Assembly (NCBI GenBank): GCA_011526105.1
Contig: WYAZ01000180.1
Span: forward strand, 1 to 64,000
Source: Deltaproteobacteria bacterium
GTDB lineage: Bacteria; Myxococcota; Kuafuiibacteriia; Kuafuiibacteriales; Kuafuiibacteriaceae
Reading direction: 5' to 3'
DNA: 64,000 nt
Shown piece by piece: positions 34,329 through 42,763 of this stretch; position 1 is the first letter of the stretch; every line of letters starts with the position of its first letter. The notes under the pieces were generated by a model. That model was not told the DNA's origin. It ran no database searches and was given only the letters and a program-made list of their open reading frames with translations. A program made the position numbers and the translations under genes.

Positions 34329-35204
34329 ATGAGCAAGGTGAACAGCGACGAACAGCGCATCCAAGAGATGAACGAGATGCAGCTTCGGCAGGCGAAGCAG
34401 CTCGAGAAGCGAGATCAAGAGGAGCGCACGACCCGTTCCTTCAATCAGGTGATGAGCGAGCGAACGCAGCGCGAGCAGGGGCGCCAACTCACCGCCAAAC
34501 AGACCGCGGCCCAAGAACAGGCTGCGAAGCCGAAGGCCGAGGTTCCCGGGCGCGTCCTGCCGGAGCAGCTCACTCGAACCCCGCGCGAGGTGGCGGCTCG
34601 AGCCGCGTTGTTCAGGGACCAGGATGCCGGGCAGGTTCAACGCCGCGGCGCGCACGTGGCGGGCGCGCGCGAGTCGGAGGCCAGCCGCACGACTCAACTC
34701 GTCGAGCGAGGTGAAGAGGAGCGCGAGCTTCGTGACCGCGACGTGCGAAAGGACGATCTCCGGGACGCGCAGGAGACCGAAGAGCGATACGCCGCGCGCA
34801 CCGACGGGCAGGACGCAAAGGCGGTTCCCAATCCGGCGGTCGAGCGCGACAAGGGCGGTCGCGGGCAACAGTCCCAGAAGGACGATCAGGCCGCGGTCGA
34901 GGAGGTTCAGTCCAAGGGCGCGGCCGGCGGGCCCGAGCGGATTCCCGTCGAGTTGCTCGAGCGCATCGTGAGCGCGATCCACACCGCCACCCAAGCGGAC
35001 GGTCGGAGCGAGATCGTGGTCTCGCTCCAAGGGACGATGCTCGACGGCGTGACCCTCCGGGTCGCCTCGAAGAAGGGTAAGATCCGATGTGTGTTCGAAG
35101 GCTGCGACAAGCAGACCAAGAACCTCATCGAGAGCAGCAAAGGTGAGCTGATGCGCGCCCTGGCCCGCAAGGGGCTCGAGCTCGACATCCTCCGCGTGAA
35201 GTAG
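34329..35204 (+). CDS. sctP: T3SS SctP-like (FliK/HpaP-type) protein
   Basis: A 291-aa protein with about 195 residues of Arg/Glu/Gln-rich, mostly disordered sequence. A C-terminal domain (200-290) follows: VELLERIVSAIHTATQAD, VVSLQGTMLDGVTLRVASKKG, and LMRALARKGLELDILRVK. This is the pattern of the substrate-specificity-switch domain of SctP/FliK. In needle-bearing systems it sets needle length and switches the export gate; the short N-terminal ruler here may fit a system with a short or no needle. The gap of 104 bp before it has no other gene. Confidence 0.7.
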   Translation: MSKVNSDEQRIQEMNEMQLRQAKQLEKRDQEERTTRSFNQVMSERTQREQGRQLTAKQTAAQEQAAKPKAEVPGRVLPEQLTRTPREVAARAALFRDQDAGQVQRRGAHVAGARESEASRTTQLVERGEEERELRDRDVRKDDLRDAQETEERYAARTDGQDAKAVPNPAVERDKGGRGQQSQKDDQAAVEEVQSKGAAGGPERIPVELLERIVSAIHTATQADGRSEIVVSLQGTMLDGVTLRVASKKGKIRCVFEGCDKQTKNLIESSKGELMRALARKGLELDILRVK

Positions 35205-35273
35205 CGCCCCGGTCGGGGAAAACACCCGAGCCCTTGCCCTGCACACCAGGGAGAGGTACCACCCCAGACCAGA

Positions 35274-36890
35274 TTGGCTGGCCGACCTCCTCCGCCTCCT
35301 CCGCCGTCTTTGGCGCGAGTTCCAGCCTACGGCACACGGGTTTCTCGGACGTACGAGCCCGATGACCCCGAGCTCGGCAGCAAGCTCGTGCGTCCGTTTC
35401 GTCTCGACGAGCTCGAGCACATCCCAGCCGAGCAGCGCGACATCCAGCAGGCGCTGCTTCGCGCGATGCCGGAGGCCTTGTTTCAGCGTGGCTTCACGAA
35501 GCAGATCACCGAGTTGCTCAAGAGCTTCATCGGGCTCGAGGTCGACCTGTGGTTCGACGGCTACCGGGTGTACGAGACCAAGCGACTTCGGGCGCTCATC
35601 CCCGGTACCACCTGCATCTTCGTGGTGGGGCTCGCGCCGCGCGAGGAGAAGCTGCTGGTCGAGCTCGATCTCCAGTTCGCGTACCGCGTGATCGCGGAGC
35701 TCTTCGGCACCAAAGGGGCGTCGATGGACGTGCAGCGCCCGCTGACCGAGATCGAACAAGGCGTCCTGCTCTTCGTGGCCTTGAAGGTCATCGCGCTGGT
35801 GCAGAGTCGCTGGACACACGCTGAACAGCTCGCCTTCAGGATCGACGACATCCGATGCGACATTCGCAGCGTGGCGGACGTCCTTCGCTATGAGAACACC
35901 TGGCTCGCCGCGAACTGGAAGCTCTTCTTTGGGCTCGACGTGGGCTTCGTCCGGGTGCTCATGCCCGAGCGCTTGGCCCGCGGCGTGGTGCTGAAACGTC
36001 CGCCCGCAGACTCCGAGCTCGGCGTCCGCACCAGGAATCGCATCCGGCGCCGCCTCGCTGCGCTCGGCCCCATCGTCACCGAAGCGGTGGTCGAGGTGGG
36101 AAGCCTCGAGCTCGGGCGCTCCGACCTCGAGCAGCTCGACGTTGGAGACATCGTGCTCCTCGAGTCCACCGAGCTCGCGCTCCAAGCCGATGGCGGCGTC
36201 GCTGGCTCCACGATGTTGCGCATCGGGCTCGGACGACACGGCGGCTTTCGAGGAACGGTCCGAACCGAAGACGGCGCGCAGGTGTTCGAGATCGAGTCGG
36301 TGGTGATCGAAGAAGTCCCCGAAGTCCATGACCCTCAAATGGGGCACGGCGAACACGAGAATCCGGAGGAATTGGTGGCCAGCTACGAAGCGTACTCCAG
36401 CGAAGGCAATGAAGAGGCCTTCGAAGCTTACGAAGAAGACGAGTCCTCCACGGGCGGATCTTCCGCCGAAGACCTCTACGACGAGGACCACGGGCTCGAT
36501 GACGAAGACCACAGCGGTGACGAGGGCTACGAATACGACGAAGAAGGCCAAGAGGAGGGCGGCGAAGAAGGCGAGGGCTATGACGACGGGGAGGGCTATG
36601 AGGGGGAAGAAGAAGCCCCGGAGCCCGAGTCCGAAGAAGACAACCTCGCGGCCTCGGAACCTCTGCTCGGCGATATTCCGATGGTGTGTGTGGTCGAGCT
36701 CGGACGTGTGCAGCTCACCGCCGACGAGGTCATTCGATTGCGCAGCGGTCAACTCATAGAACTCGGTCGCGCGCCCACCGACCCGGTCGACCTCGTGGTG
36801 AACGGCAAGCTCGTCGCCAAGGGAGAGCTCGTCGAGATCGAAGGCTCTCTAGGCGTGAAACTCATCGCCTTGGTGCAGGGTGAGGAATGA
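35274..36890 (+). CDS. sctQ: T3SS C-ring/sorting platform protein SctQ with long acidic insert
   Basis: A 538-aa protein. The N-terminal region (20-240) is FliM-like. Residues 255-345 hold one SpoA-like domain (DLEQLDVGDIVLLES). About 357-465 is an extremely acidic Asp/Glu/Tyr/Gly-rich segment. The C-terminal FliN/SpoA domain (PMVCVVELGRVQLTADEV ... GRAPTDPVDLVVNGKLVAKG) is complete. SctQ is usually about 300-350 aa, so the acidic insert accounts for most of the extra length. The start is a TTG at 35274; a Pro-rich N-terminus follows. The stop overlaps the next gene as ATGA. It should form cytoplasmic pods with SctL and SctN. Confidence 0.85.
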   Translation: MAGRPPPPPPPSLARVPAYGTRVSRTYEPDDPELGSKLVRPFRLDELEHIPAEQRDIQQALLRAMPEALFQRGFTKQITELLKSFIGLEVDLWFDGYRVYETKRLRALIPGTTCIFVVGLAPREEKLLVELDLQFAYRVIAELFGTKGASMDVQRPLTEIEQGVLLFVALKVIALVQSRWTHAEQLAFRIDDIRCDIRSVADVLRYENTWLAANWKLFFGLDVGFVRVLMPERLARGVVLKRPPADSELGVRTRNRIRRRLAALGPIVTEAVVEVGSLELGRSDLEQLDVGDIVLLESTELALQADGGVAGSTMLRIGLGRHGGFRGTVRTEDGAQVFEIESVVIEEVPEVHDPQMGHGEHENPEELVASYEAYSSEGNEEAFEAYEEDESSTGGSSAEDLYDEDHGLDDEDHSGDEGYEYDEEGQEEGGEEGEGYDDGEGYEGEEEAPEPESEEDNLAASEPLLGDIPMVCVVELGRVQLTADEVIRLRSGQLIELGRAPTDPVDLVVNGKLVAKGELVEIEGSLGVKLIALVQGEE

Positions 36891-37456
36891 GGCGCCCGGC
36901 CGGCACGCTCCTCTTCGCGATCGTGTTGCTTGTCGCGTCGCTGTCGCCGGTCTTTGCACAGACGCCGGCGCCCACCTCCACCACCGCCGCTGAAGCCCTC
37001 CGACTCAAAGAAGAGTCCGACCGGCTCGAGGCGATCGCCGCCGCGGCGGAGCTTCGACCCGCGCCGCGCGAGATCGACTTCGGCGCGCAGCTTCTCAGGA
37101 GCCTGCTCGTTCTGGCAGGCGTCTGTGTGTTTGCGTACCTCGTGCTCGGAAAGGCCCTGCCGCGTCTCATGCGAATGACGTCCTCCGGTCGTCGTGCGAT
37201 GTACGGGGTGGAGAGCCGAGGCGTGGTGGAGGTCATCGATCGCCTTCCGCTCGAGCCTCGCCGGGTGATCTACGTATTGAAGGTCGGCGGAAGCCACTTC
37301 CTGGTGGGTTCGGCCGAACAGGGCATGAGCATGATCGCCCGCCTCTCGGACGAGGATGTCGAGAGCGCCAAAGCCATCGCGGAGCGAGCGGCGCGCGGCG
37401 CAGGCCTCGCGGGCGGCCTCTTCGGTCGCCTTTCGAAGAAAGAGGGACAGACATGA
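36887..37456 (+). CDS. FliO/MopB-like membrane protein of the export apparatus
   Basis: A 189-aa protein with signal-like N-terminal helix (LLFAIVLLVASLSPVFAQ) and a transmembrane helix near 66-88 (LLRSLLVLAGVCVFAYLVLG). A cytoplasmic domain follows with VEVIDRLPLEPRRVIYVLKVGGSHFLVGS, the characteristic FliO strand pattern. FliO helps assemble the FliP/SctR ring in flagella and is normally absent from injectisomes, so its presence here hints at an early-branching T3SS. It overlaps sctQ and sctR by ATGA junctions. Confidence 0.75.
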   Translation: MRRPAGTLLFAIVLLVASLSPVFAQTPAPTSTTAAEALRLKEESDRLEAIAAAAELRPAPREIDFGAQLLRSLLVLAGVCVFAYLVLGKALPRLMRMTSSGRRAMYGVESRGVVEVIDRLPLEPRRVIYVLKVGGSHFLVGSAEQGMSMIARLSDEDVESAKAIAERAARGAGLAGGLFGRLSKKEGQT

Positions 37457-38322
37457 GTGGCAAACCGGCATCCGCCGCGGTGAGGCGTCGGCCTCGGGAA
37501 GAGCGGCGTCGCCTTTGGGCGGCGGCTCTGCTGACCTCCTTCGCGATCACCGCGGGTGGCGCGGCGACCCTCGCCTTTGTGGCCGATGCCGAGGCTCAGG
37601 CTCGTCCGCGCCGGACCATCACCGCGAGCGATCTCGTGAGCAAAGACTCCATCGCGGCGCGTCCTCTGATCCTGGTCGGGGCACTCGGCGCGCTGTCGCT
37701 TCTGCCCTTCGTGATCATCATGGTCACGAGCTTCGTGAAGATCTCGGTGGTGCTGTCGATCGTGCGTTCTGCGCTCGGCACCCAGCAGATGCCGCCGACG
37801 CAGGTCATTACCGGCTTAGCGATCATCCTCACCGTGTACATCATGGCGCCCGTGGGGCTCGAGATCTATAAAGCGGCCGAGGACAGCATCGCCCAGCGGC
37901 GGCCCGGCGCGTCGCTCATGTCGGCCGAGACGGTCGATCTCATCTTCGAGGCGGTCGGGAAGGCCCGCACCCCGATGCGAGGCTTCTTGATGCAGCACTC
38001 GCATCTGAAGGACCGAGCGATGTTCTACACGATGGCCAAGCGGCTTCGTCAGCCGGAAGATCGGGCCTCGGTGGGTCCCGAGGACTTCTTGGTCATCATC
38101 CCGTCTTTCGTGATCTCCGAGCTCAAGGAGGCCTTTCAGATCGGATTCATCATCTTCGTCCCGTTCCTGGTGATCGACATGGTGGTCGCGAACATCCTGA
38201 TGGCGCTCGGCATGCAGATGCTGTCACCCACGACCATCTCTTTGCCTTTTAAGTTGCTACTCTTCGTGGTGATCGATGGCTGGTACCTGATCACCAAGGG
38301 CCTGATTACCGGCTACGTTTAG
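37453..38322 (+). CDS. sctR: T3SS export gate protein SctR (FliP family)
   Basis: A 289-aa protein. An Arg-rich N-terminus and hydrophobic helix (LLTSFAITAGGAATLAFVA) precede AEAQARP, a likely cleaved signal as in FliP. Then come PFVIIMVTSFVKISVVLSIVRSALGTQQMPP, the family signature split over helix 1, and FQIGFIIFVPFLVIDMVVANILMALGM with SPTTISLPFKLLLFVVIDGWYL. With SctS and SctT it builds the export pore. It begins inside the FliO-like stop (ATGA). Confidence 0.95.
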   Translation: MSGKPASAAVRRRPREERRRLWAAALLTSFAITAGGAATLAFVADAEAQARPRRTITASDLVSKDSIAARPLILVGALGALSLLPFVIIMVTSFVKISVVLSIVRSALGTQQMPPTQVITGLAIILTVYIMAPVGLEIYKAAEDSIAQRRPGASLMSAETVDLIFEAVGKARTPMRGFLMQHSHLKDRAMFYTMAKRLRQPEDRASVGPEDFLVIIPSFVISELKEAFQIGFIIFVPFLVIDMVVANILMALGMQMLSPTTISLPFKLLLFVVIDGWYLITKGLITGYV

Positions 38323-38332
38323 GAGGACCCTC

Positions 38333-38605
38333 ATGGGAGAAGACTTCATCGCTCAGGTCACCAACGAAGGCCTCATGCTGACACTCATCGTGTCGGGGCC
38401 CCCAGTGCTCGCATCCACCGCGGTGGGTCTCATGATCGCGTTGTTCCAAGCGGTCACGCAGATCCAAGAGCAGTCGCTCACCTTCGTCCCAAAGATCGTC
38501 GTGGTCTTTGGGGTCATCGCGATCTTTGGACCTTGGCTCGGTGGGGCGCTCGCCCAGTTTGGCCGGCTCTGCTTCGAAGGCTTCGCGCTCGTCGTCGGGC
38601 GTTAG
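38333..38605 (+). CDS. sctS: T3SS export gate protein SctS (FliQ family)
   Basis: A 90-aa, two-helix protein preceded by AGGAGG. GPPVLASTAVGLMIALFQAVTQIQEQSLTFVPKIVVV is the canonical FliQ/SctS hairpin with its conserved Gln residues. It packs around the SctR/T helical pore. Normal length. Directly follows sctR. Confidence 0.95.
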   Translation: MGEDFIAQVTNEGLMLTLIVSGPPVLASTAVGLMIALFQAVTQIQEQSLTFVPKIVVVFGVIAIFGPWLGGALAQFGRLCFEGFALVVGR

Positions 38606-38623
38606 CGGCGGAGGGCCCTCGGC

Positions 38624-39442
38624 TTGGACGCGATCACCGACCTGTTCGGCAAGCGAGACGACTTCTCGCAAATGCTCCTCATTGGGTCGCTGATCATCAT
38701 GCGGGTGGTTCCCATCGTCTTCATGACGCCGTTTCTCGGCGGCAAGCTAGTTCCCCCGGAGACCCGCATGGCGATCGCGTTCGGGCTCACGATCCTCGTG
38801 TACAGCTACGCCTCGGTCGCGATGAAGAGCCCGCTCGATCTGCTCAATCCGATCGTCTACATCGCGCTGCTCTTCAAGGAGCTGTTCGTGGGCTTTGCCA
38901 TCGGTTTTGTGGCGGTCGAGCTCTACTACGCCATGGAGATCGCCGGTCGAGCGCTCGACATTTTTCGAGGCTCCAACATGACCGAGGTCCAGGTGCCCGA
39001 ACTCGGCTTTCGCGCCTCGCCCCTCGGCGACTTCGCCTTTCACCTGTTGATCGTGATCTTCTTTGGCCTCGGCGGGCACTACGTCTTTCTCGAGGCGGTG
39101 TTCGAGAGCTTCAGGCTCGTTCCGATTGACCGCTTTCCAGCCATGTCGGGCGGCTTCTCGGTCTTCACCGACGAGATCCTCCGGTACACCGCGAGCCTCC
39201 TCGGCATCGCCTTTGCGCTCGTCTTTCCCGGGCTGTTTGCGACCTTCATGACGGACGTGGTCTTCGGAATGCTCAACCGCGTCGCGCCACAGCTCAACGC
39301 CTACTTCATGGCCATGGCCGTCAAGCCACTGATCGGAGTCTTGTTCTTCGTCTTCTCTCTGCAGCTCGTGCTCGTACAACTCGGGATTCGGCTGGAAGAG
39401 AATCTCCTGTTCCTCAAGCGGCTGCTCGCCCTCATGCAGTGA
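38624..39442 (+). CDS. sctT: T3SS export gate protein SctT (FliR family)
   Basis: A 272-aa polytopic protein with TTG start at 38624. IIMRVVPIVFMTPFLGGKLVPPETRMAIAFGL and FKELFVGFAIGFVAVELYYAMEIAGRALDIFRG are the FliR/SctT hallmarks, with the final helices near VKPLIGVLFFVFSLQLVLV. It forms one subunit of the export gate. The C-terminus overlaps the convergent minus-strand gene at 39432 by 11 bp, so the plus-strand operon is interrupted here before sctU. Confidence 0.9.
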   Translation: MDAITDLFGKRDDFSQMLLIGSLIIMRVVPIVFMTPFLGGKLVPPETRMAIAFGLTILVYSYASVAMKSPLDLLNPIVYIALLFKELFVGFAIGFVAVELYYAMEIAGRALDIFRGSNMTEVQVPELGFRASPLGDFAFHLLIVIFFGLGGHYVFLEAVFESFRLVPIDRFPAMSGGFSVFTDEILRYTASLLGIAFALVFPGLFATFMTDVVFGMLNRVAPQLNAYFMAMAVKPLIGVLFFVFSLQLVLVQLGIRLEENLLFLKRLLALMQ

Positions 39443-40295
39443 GCGCGGGGTCGAGCGCCTGCGACGGAGGCTCGAGGAGTTCACTCAGGACGCGACGGGC
39501 CGCCTCGGCATCGAGTTCGACGAGCGTGATGTCATTCGTGGGCGCGACCTGTAGTTGATATAGACTCCCTGGAATCGCGATGAAGGTGACATCTCGAAGC
39601 AGCCACTCGTGCGCGCCGAAGTCGGTGCGGGATAGGTGTAGCCGTTCCCGGGCCGCGAGTGCGCGTCCTACGTCCGCGAGGAAGGGGCGCAGCTGGGGGC
39701 CTTCCGAGTTCGCGACCGCGAGGTCTTTTGCGAGGAGACTCTCGATCCCTCGCTCGAGGCGCGGAGTGAGCAGCACATCGCTCTGGCTCCTCTGACGGGT
39801 CGGTCCCGAGCGACCCGCGAGCAGGCAGAAGGCCAGGTACTCGAGCGCGGTCAGTTGAATGCGCGCGAAGTCGCCGGCACTTCCACGCACCGGGAGGTGG
39901 CGCGCGATCTGCTCTCGAAGGTCGAGCGGATGCCCGGCCGCGGAGAGGGCGTAGCCCTCGGGAGGGCGTTCCAGGTTCACCTGAGCACCCGAACGCTCAT
40001 AGGCATCCACGAGGGTCTCTTGCGTGCCGCGGCGCAGGGAGGTGAGACGCACGTGGGCGTCGGGCTCCGAGACCACGAGCAGGCGGCGGAGAAGATCGCG
40101 GTCCGGCCGGAGGGTTCGCGGATCGACGAGTTTCCGCGTCACCAGGCTCTCTCGCCCCGCGCGGGTCTCCTCGGCCCGAGAAGGCACGGGGAGGCGAGCG
40201 AATGGCGACTCCGGCTCGGCCGTGATGTTGCTGACGAACCGGAGGAACTCGAGCTCCTCCCGCGAGAGCACCACCGGACCGTCGCCCGAGCTCAT
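39432..40295 (-). CDS. hypothetical protein within T3SS locus (287 aa)
   Basis: A soluble 287-aa protein starting MSSGDGPVVLSREELEFLRF. The middle reads RRLLVVSEPDAHVRLTSLRRG and the C-terminus carries SLYQLQVAPTNDITLVELD. I cannot place it in a family; the alternating beta strands and the lack of signal or membrane segments suggest a cytoplasmic binding protein such as a secretion chaperone. It lies on the minus strand between sctT and sctU and overlaps the upstream minus-strand gene by 4 bp. Its place in the locus suggests a T3SS accessory role, which is inference. Confidence 0.65.
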   Translation of the reverse strand: MSSGDGPVVLSREELEFLRFVSNITAEPESPFARLPVPSRAEETRAGRESLVTRKLVDPRTLRPDRDLLRRLLVVSEPDAHVRLTSLRRGTQETLVDAYERSGAQVNLERPPEGYALSAAGHPLDLREQIARHLPVRGSAGDFARIQLTALEYLAFCLLAGRSGPTRQRSQSDVLLTPRLERGIESLLAKDLAVANSEGPQLRPFLADVGRALAARERLHLSRTDFGAHEWLLRDVTFIAIPGSLYQLQVAPTNDITLVELDAEAARRVLSELLEPPSQALDPALTA

Positions 40296-40951
40296 CCCTC
40301 AGGATCTCCGGCACGGATCAGGTCGATCATGGCCGCCGCGAGCTCGGCCAAGAGTGCGCCCGGCGGCTCGGAGTTCTGCGGTTCGGCCCGGTGCGAGCGT
40401 CCGCCTTTCACCGCGGCGAGCCGGCGTGGTCCGCAGCCCTCCGCGGCGTCGAGGAGGGCAGACAGCTCCCCCGAGAGCCGATCGAAGCGTTCCCCTTCTG
40501 ACGCGACGCGATCGATGCCGACGGCGAGCGCGCCCAGGTTTCGGTCGAGCGGCGCGTCTCGAAAGAGCTTCGATAGCTCCGTCCGCCGCTTGCGCACCCG
40601 GTTCCAGCGGCGGCGAGCATCATCGAGGCGTTGGCGATGCTCCGCCAGACGAGCCCAGAGTCGTGCCTCGGAGTCCGAGGCCGCGAAGAGCTCGAGCAGT
40701 TTTCCGAGTTCGCGGTCGAGCTTTGCGATCTCGGTGCTGAGCTGCAGAAGCGCTCGGCCCTGGCTGGTCGCCGAAACCGCCTCGGTCGCGGACGGGGAGA
40801 AACGGACCGCACGCTCACGATGGGGTTCCTCGCTCGCGTCGTGGTCGGTGAAAGGGCTCGCCGGAGTGCTCTTCGAGCGTGGCTTCGCCTTGGCCTTTAC
40901 CCCCTGAGGGCTTGGCCCAGGCCGCGGCGGTCCACCTCGTCGAATCGCCAT
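40292..40951 (-). CDS. hypothetical coiled-coil protein within T3SS locus
   Basis: About 219 aa; ATG at 40951 or GTG at 40960. Residues 1-60 are basic and disordered. Residues 65-135 are a long helix with heptad-like Leu spacing (LLQLSTEIAKLDRELGKLLELF; RLWARLAEHRQRLDDARRRW). A second helical part ends LLAELAAAMIDLIRAG. No family recognised. It is first in a two-gene minus-strand unit with the 287-aa protein. The divergent gap to sctU is only about 60 bp. Confidence 0.6.
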   Translation of the reverse strand: MAIRRGGPPRPGPSPQGVKAKAKPRSKSTPASPFTDHDASEEPHRERAVRFSPSATEAVSATSQGRALLQLSTEIAKLDRELGKLLELFAASDSEARLWARLAEHRQRLDDARRRWNRVRKRRTELSKLFRDAPLDRNLGALAVGIDRVASEGERFDRLSGELSALLDAAEGCGPRRLAAVKGGRSHRAEPQNSEPPGALLAELAAAMIDLIRAGDPEG

Positions 40952-41011
40952 CGGAGGCACGCGTTACCGCCTTCTCTCCTCGCGTGCAACCGAGGCCCTG
41001 TTTGAGATAAC

Positions 41012-42208
41012 TTGCCGCGCTGGGAACTCGTGGGTGACACCGGCGAAAAAACCGAGGAGGCCACTCCCGAAAAGCTCCGCAAGGCAAAGGATGAAGGTCA
41101 GGTCCCCAAGAGCCAAGACTTCGTGGGCGCTTTGGGCTTTGGCGCCGGGTTCTTCGCGCTCGCTGGAATCTTCACTTACATCGGCAAGCTGATGAAGGAC
41201 TTCGTGATGGCTTGCCTGGATGCCGCCGCACGAGAGCCCACCGAGGCGACCATCGCCGAGCTGCTCGACCAGGTCGTGCCACTCATCCTGAAGATGTCTC
41301 TGCCCATCGCGGCCGCGGTCTTCGTCATGGGCATCTTCTCCAACGTGATCCAGACCGGCTTCTTCATGGCCTTCAAGGCGATCATTCCGAAGCTGGACAA
41401 GATCAACCCCGTCAACGGCTTCAAGAACATGTTCAAGATCAAGAAGCTCGTGGAGCTGGTCAAGAACATCGTGAAGATGATCATCGTGGGTTGGGTGGCC
41501 TACGACGTGATGAGCGACGCCCTGTGGGACATGGTGCTGATCACGAGCATCCCCTTTCACCTCGCGGTGAAGTACAGCGGAGGCCTCCTGCTCGAGTTCA
41601 TGATCAAGGTGACCGCCGCGTTCCTCTTCATCGGGATGCTGGACATCATCATTGCGCGCAAGCAGTTCAACAAAGAGATGATGATGTCCAAGTACGACGT
41701 GAAGCAGGAGTACAAGCAGATGGAAGGTGACCCACACGCCAAGGGTCAGCGAAAACAACTTGCCCACGAGCTCCTCTTTTCTGGCAGCATGGAGAACGTG
41801 AAGAACGCGGACGCCGTTGTTGTGAACCCCGCGCACATCGCGGTCGCCATCAAGTACGACAAGGACAAGAGCAAGGCGCCTACCGTCGTTGCCAAGGGCA
41901 TGCGGATGCACGCCGAGAAGATCAAGGAGATCGCCAAGCACTACGGCGTGCCCATCCTGCGCAACGTCCCGTTGGCGCAGGCCCTCAACAAGCTCGAGAT
42001 CGGCGACGAGGTCCCGGAAGAGCTGTATGAGGCCGTCGCGGAGGTCCTCGCCTTCGTCTACAAGATCAAAGAGGAGCAGGAGAACCGGCACAAACGCCCG
42101 CGTCCGGATCCCAAGGCGGGACCGGCCGCGCCCGCCCTTCCGGGGTCCGCGCCCGTGCCGACCCCCGCGGTCCGCGCGGGGGGGGCCGATCGCCTCAAAA
42201 AGGGATGA
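41012..42208 (+). CDS. sctU: T3SS autoprotease/switch protein SctU (FlhB family)
   Basis: A 398-aa protein. GEKTEEATPEKLRKAKDEGQ is the classic N-terminus, followed by four transmembrane helices. FIGMLDIIIARKQFNKEMMMSKYDVKQEYKQMEGDP is the linker, and the cleavage site is NPAH (N272-P-A-H275, normally NPTH). The Ala in place of Thr keeps the Asn-Pro pair, so self-cleavage should still be possible. The C-terminal tail beyond residue 350 is Pro/Ala-rich. Start TTG at 41012; the GTG at 41030 gives a more usual length and is equally likely. Confidence 0.9.
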   Translation: MPRWELVGDTGEKTEEATPEKLRKAKDEGQVPKSQDFVGALGFGAGFFALAGIFTYIGKLMKDFVMACLDAAAREPTEATIAELLDQVVPLILKMSLPIAAAVFVMGIFSNVIQTGFFMAFKAIIPKLDKINPVNGFKNMFKIKKLVELVKNIVKMIIVGWVAYDVMSDALWDMVLITSIPFHLAVKYSGGLLLEFMIKVTAAFLFIGMLDIIIARKQFNKEMMMSKYDVKQEYKQMEGDPHAKGQRKQLAHELLFSGSMENVKNADAVVVNPAHIAVAIKYDKDKSKAPTVVAKGMRMHAEKIKEIAKHYGVPILRNVPLAQALNKLEIGDEVPEELYEAVAEVLAFVYKIKEEQENRHKRPRPDPKAGPAAPALPGSAPVPTPAVRAGGADRLKKG

Positions 42209-42303
42209 TCCAGCGCACATCCTGGGGGCGACTCTGCTGAGCCCCGCCTCCGCGGCTTGAGCTTCGAGTCCGGCTGGCCGATACTCCACACCTCGACCCC
42301 TTC

Positions 42304-42759
42304 ATGGCGACGATTCGTGACAAGTGGCCTTGGCCCGTCGATGTGGGCCTCCGCGGGACCTTCGCCGAAGAGGCGAAGCAGCTCCGAGGCCGCGTCGAGA
42401 AGAACCTCGACGCCTCTCCGCTGGCCCAAGCGGCGCCGGCCGAGTTCCTCAACCCCGTTCGGCAGAGCGAGCGCCTGCGCATGGGCGGACCGGCGGTTCC
42501 GCTCGAGGTCGCCGAGTCCACCACGCGCGCGCTCACGCACGTCATCTTTCGCCGGATCCTGAGCAAGGCTCGGCGTCGCGGGGTGGTGCTCTTCGACGAT
42601 GCGGTGGAGTCGAGCGAGCTCGAGGACATGCCTCGTGATCGCAAGGAGCAGATGCGGCTGATGCTCGCTCGCGAGCGCGCGATGCTCGAGCTGCTCGATC
42701 GCTACAACGCGCTGGCCGAGGACGTGTACATGCGCCTCCTCGCCGGGGCCAAGGGCTGA
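42304..42759 (+). CDS. hypothetical T3SS-locus protein (151 aa)
   Basis: A soluble, mostly helical protein. WPWPVDVGLRGTFAEEAKQL begins the protein and MRLMLARERAMLELLDRYN forms an amphipathic C-terminal helix. No signal, no membrane segment, no recognised family. It ends 4 bp before the TPR chaperone gene, so it is probably in the same transcript. Size and position would suit a chaperone, a pilotin-like factor or a small secreted protein. Confidence 0.65.
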   Translation: MATIRDKWPWPVDVGLRGTFAEEAKQLRGRVEKNLDASPLAQAAPAEFLNPVRQSERLRMGGPAVPLEVAESTTRALTHVIFRRILSKARRRGVVLFDDAVESSELEDMPRDRKEQMRLMLARERAMLELLDRYNALAEDVYMRLLAGAKG

Positions 42760-42763
42760 ACCC

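Noticed and set aside
34074-36752. Minus-strand open frame of 892 codons across sctP and sctQ
   Set aside because: Antisense of the acidic, repetitive SctQ region; no start context or domain, and the plus strand has a complete T3SS order.
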